From NCBI GenBank assembly GCA_019634045.1, contig JAHQWA010000586.1, forward strand, positions 1 to 34,023: a stretch of 34,023 bases of DNA. Direction: 5' to 3'. The position numbers and the translations under genes are program-made. The stretch comes from Saprospiraceae bacterium. Lineage in GTDB: Bacteria > Bacteroidota > Bacteroidia > Chitinophagales > Saprospiraceae. How positions within the stretch are numbered: position 1 is the first letter of the stretch; every line of letters starts with the position of its first letter. Shown here one piece after another: positions 33,413 through 34,023 of the stretch. The notes under the pieces are model-generated. The model was not told the DNA's origin and ran no database searches. It saw only the letters and a list, made by a program, of their open reading frames with translations.

Positions 33413-34023
33413 TTAAGGCCAAATAAAATCCGCCACTACTGGATAATGGTCAGATAATTGAGCCGTTTCCGGTCCATTTAACACCCTGGAATAGACACAT
33501 GATTTGGCCAGTAGTGGGCTTGCCAGAATATAGTCGATCCGCTGCCGGTTGCGTTTAATCTCTGACTCGGTCTGCCAGATATTGACCAAGGCAGGAGCGG
33601 GGAAGCTGAAGCGCTCCGCGGGCTGGAGAAAAGGCATGCTGACATCCAGGAGTCCCGCCGCAAAAAAGGTGGACATGGCCGTATAATCCCAGTAGTTGTG
33701 ACGCAGGTTCTGGTGTTTTTCGTTCTTTGCGTCCCCGATTTTATAGCGTGCTAGCAGAGCCTTTTTTTCTCGGTTAATATCTTCATCCATCGGGGATAGG
33801 GCATTGAAGTCTCCCAGTATGAGGTATTTGTCGTTGTTCAGTGCTTCGATTTGTTGGGTAATGATCTGAGCTTCTCTTTTTCTGGTTTTCCAGTCGGCGG
33901 GACTGAGGTGTACCACAAATACATCGATTCCCGTTACTTGTGCATGCAGCATCCCATGCCACATCCCCTCCCTTTGCTTCTTGATCACTTGGATCGGCCA
34001 TTTGGAGGTCAGCCCAACCGGAT
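33413..34023 (-). CDS. Endonuclease/exonuclease/phosphatase family protein, 3' part (5' end outside window)
   Basis: Only the C-terminal part of about 200 residues is in the window. The frame stays open through position 34023, reading ...VGLTSKWPIQVIKKQREG, so the GTG at 33988 is not the real start. Motifs of the EEP superfamily are clear: VFVVHLSP, YLILGDFNALSP (the D-x-N pair), RIDYILAS and LSDHYPVVADF (the catalytic Asp-His). The family covers DNases, sphingomyelinases and inositol phosphatases; the missing N-terminal half leaves the substrate and the export signal undetermined. Confidence 0.88.
   Translation of the reverse strand, partial: PVGLTSKWPIQVIKKQREGMWHGMLHAQVTGIDVFVVHLSPADWKTRKREAQIITQQIEALNNDKYLILGDFNALSPMDEDINREKKALLARYKIGDAKNEKHQNLRHNYWDYTAMSTFFAAGLLDVSMPFLQPAERFSFPAPALVNIWQTESEIKRNRQRIDYILASPLLAKSCVYSRVLNGPETAQLSDHYPVVADFIWP

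Overview
The window looks like a chromosomal segment from a member of the Bacteroidota, most probably the class Saprospiria (Lewinella/Haliscomenobacter-like). The grounds are: a giant PKD-domain protein ending in a type B C-terminal domain for the type IX secretion system (T9SS); the gene order bamD - rpoZ (Bacteroidota type) - coaBC - porD; lipoboxes and signal peptides ending in AQ; no clear Shine-Dalgarno sequences; and good matches to the Bacteroidota promoter (TTG, 19-20 nt, TAnnTTTG). The class-level placement is inference. The rest is read from the sequence and from known families.

Layout. 1-262: a 170-bp inverted-repeat element. 263-1702: a lipoprotein sulfatase. 2059-8463: a 2,134-residue secreted T9SS cargo protein with PKD/Ig-like domains, five 51-residue Cys repeats and a type B sorting domain; its end overlaps a convergent GNAT gene. 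8453-10918 (minus strand): a probable operon of a DUF3137 membrane protein, a TraB/GumN lipoprotein-like protein and the GNAT enzyme. 11299-14820: bamD, rpoZ (41-nt overlap), coaBC and porD, read rightward from a near-leaderless promoter. 15148-18512: two very similar tandem secreted proteins of unknown function. 18621-19193: purN. 19494-21542: a PorE-like TPR + PD40 + carboxypeptidase-regulatory-like protein whose C-terminus is a SPOR-like domain rather than OmpA, followed by a strong terminator. 21661-22368 (minus): an unknown lipoprotein. 22514-25524: a PadR regulator translationally coupled to a MacB/FtsX-type permease. 25686-27458: a DUF1203 protein, an atypical tRNA gene and a lipoprotein DJ-1/PfpI protein. 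27727-30342: a second permease of the same family without an adjacent regulator. 30895-34023 (minus): an OmpP1/FadL-like barrel, an SDR dehydrogenase and the 3' part of an endonuclease/exonuclease/phosphatase gene cut by the window edge.

How the parts fit. Several genes serve the cell envelope: BamD inserts outer-membrane proteins, PorD and the PorE-like protein belong to or resemble T9SS parts, and the giant cargo protein is a T9SS client. The coaBC and purN genes are housekeeping metabolism. The clearest regulatory circuit is at 22457-22510: two near-identical 19-bp palindromes, 33 bp apart centre to centre, each embedding the -7 box of one of two divergent transcription units (the lipoprotein, and padR-permease).

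The most unusual non-coding signal is a dispersed inverted-repeat family. There are two diverged 165-170 bp copies (33-202 and 30372-30536) sharing subterminal core blocks, plus a core-less 54-bp copy (11187-11240) just upstream of the bamD promoter. No transposase is present in the window. I do not see a CRISPR array, a phage, an insertion sequence or a clear defence system.
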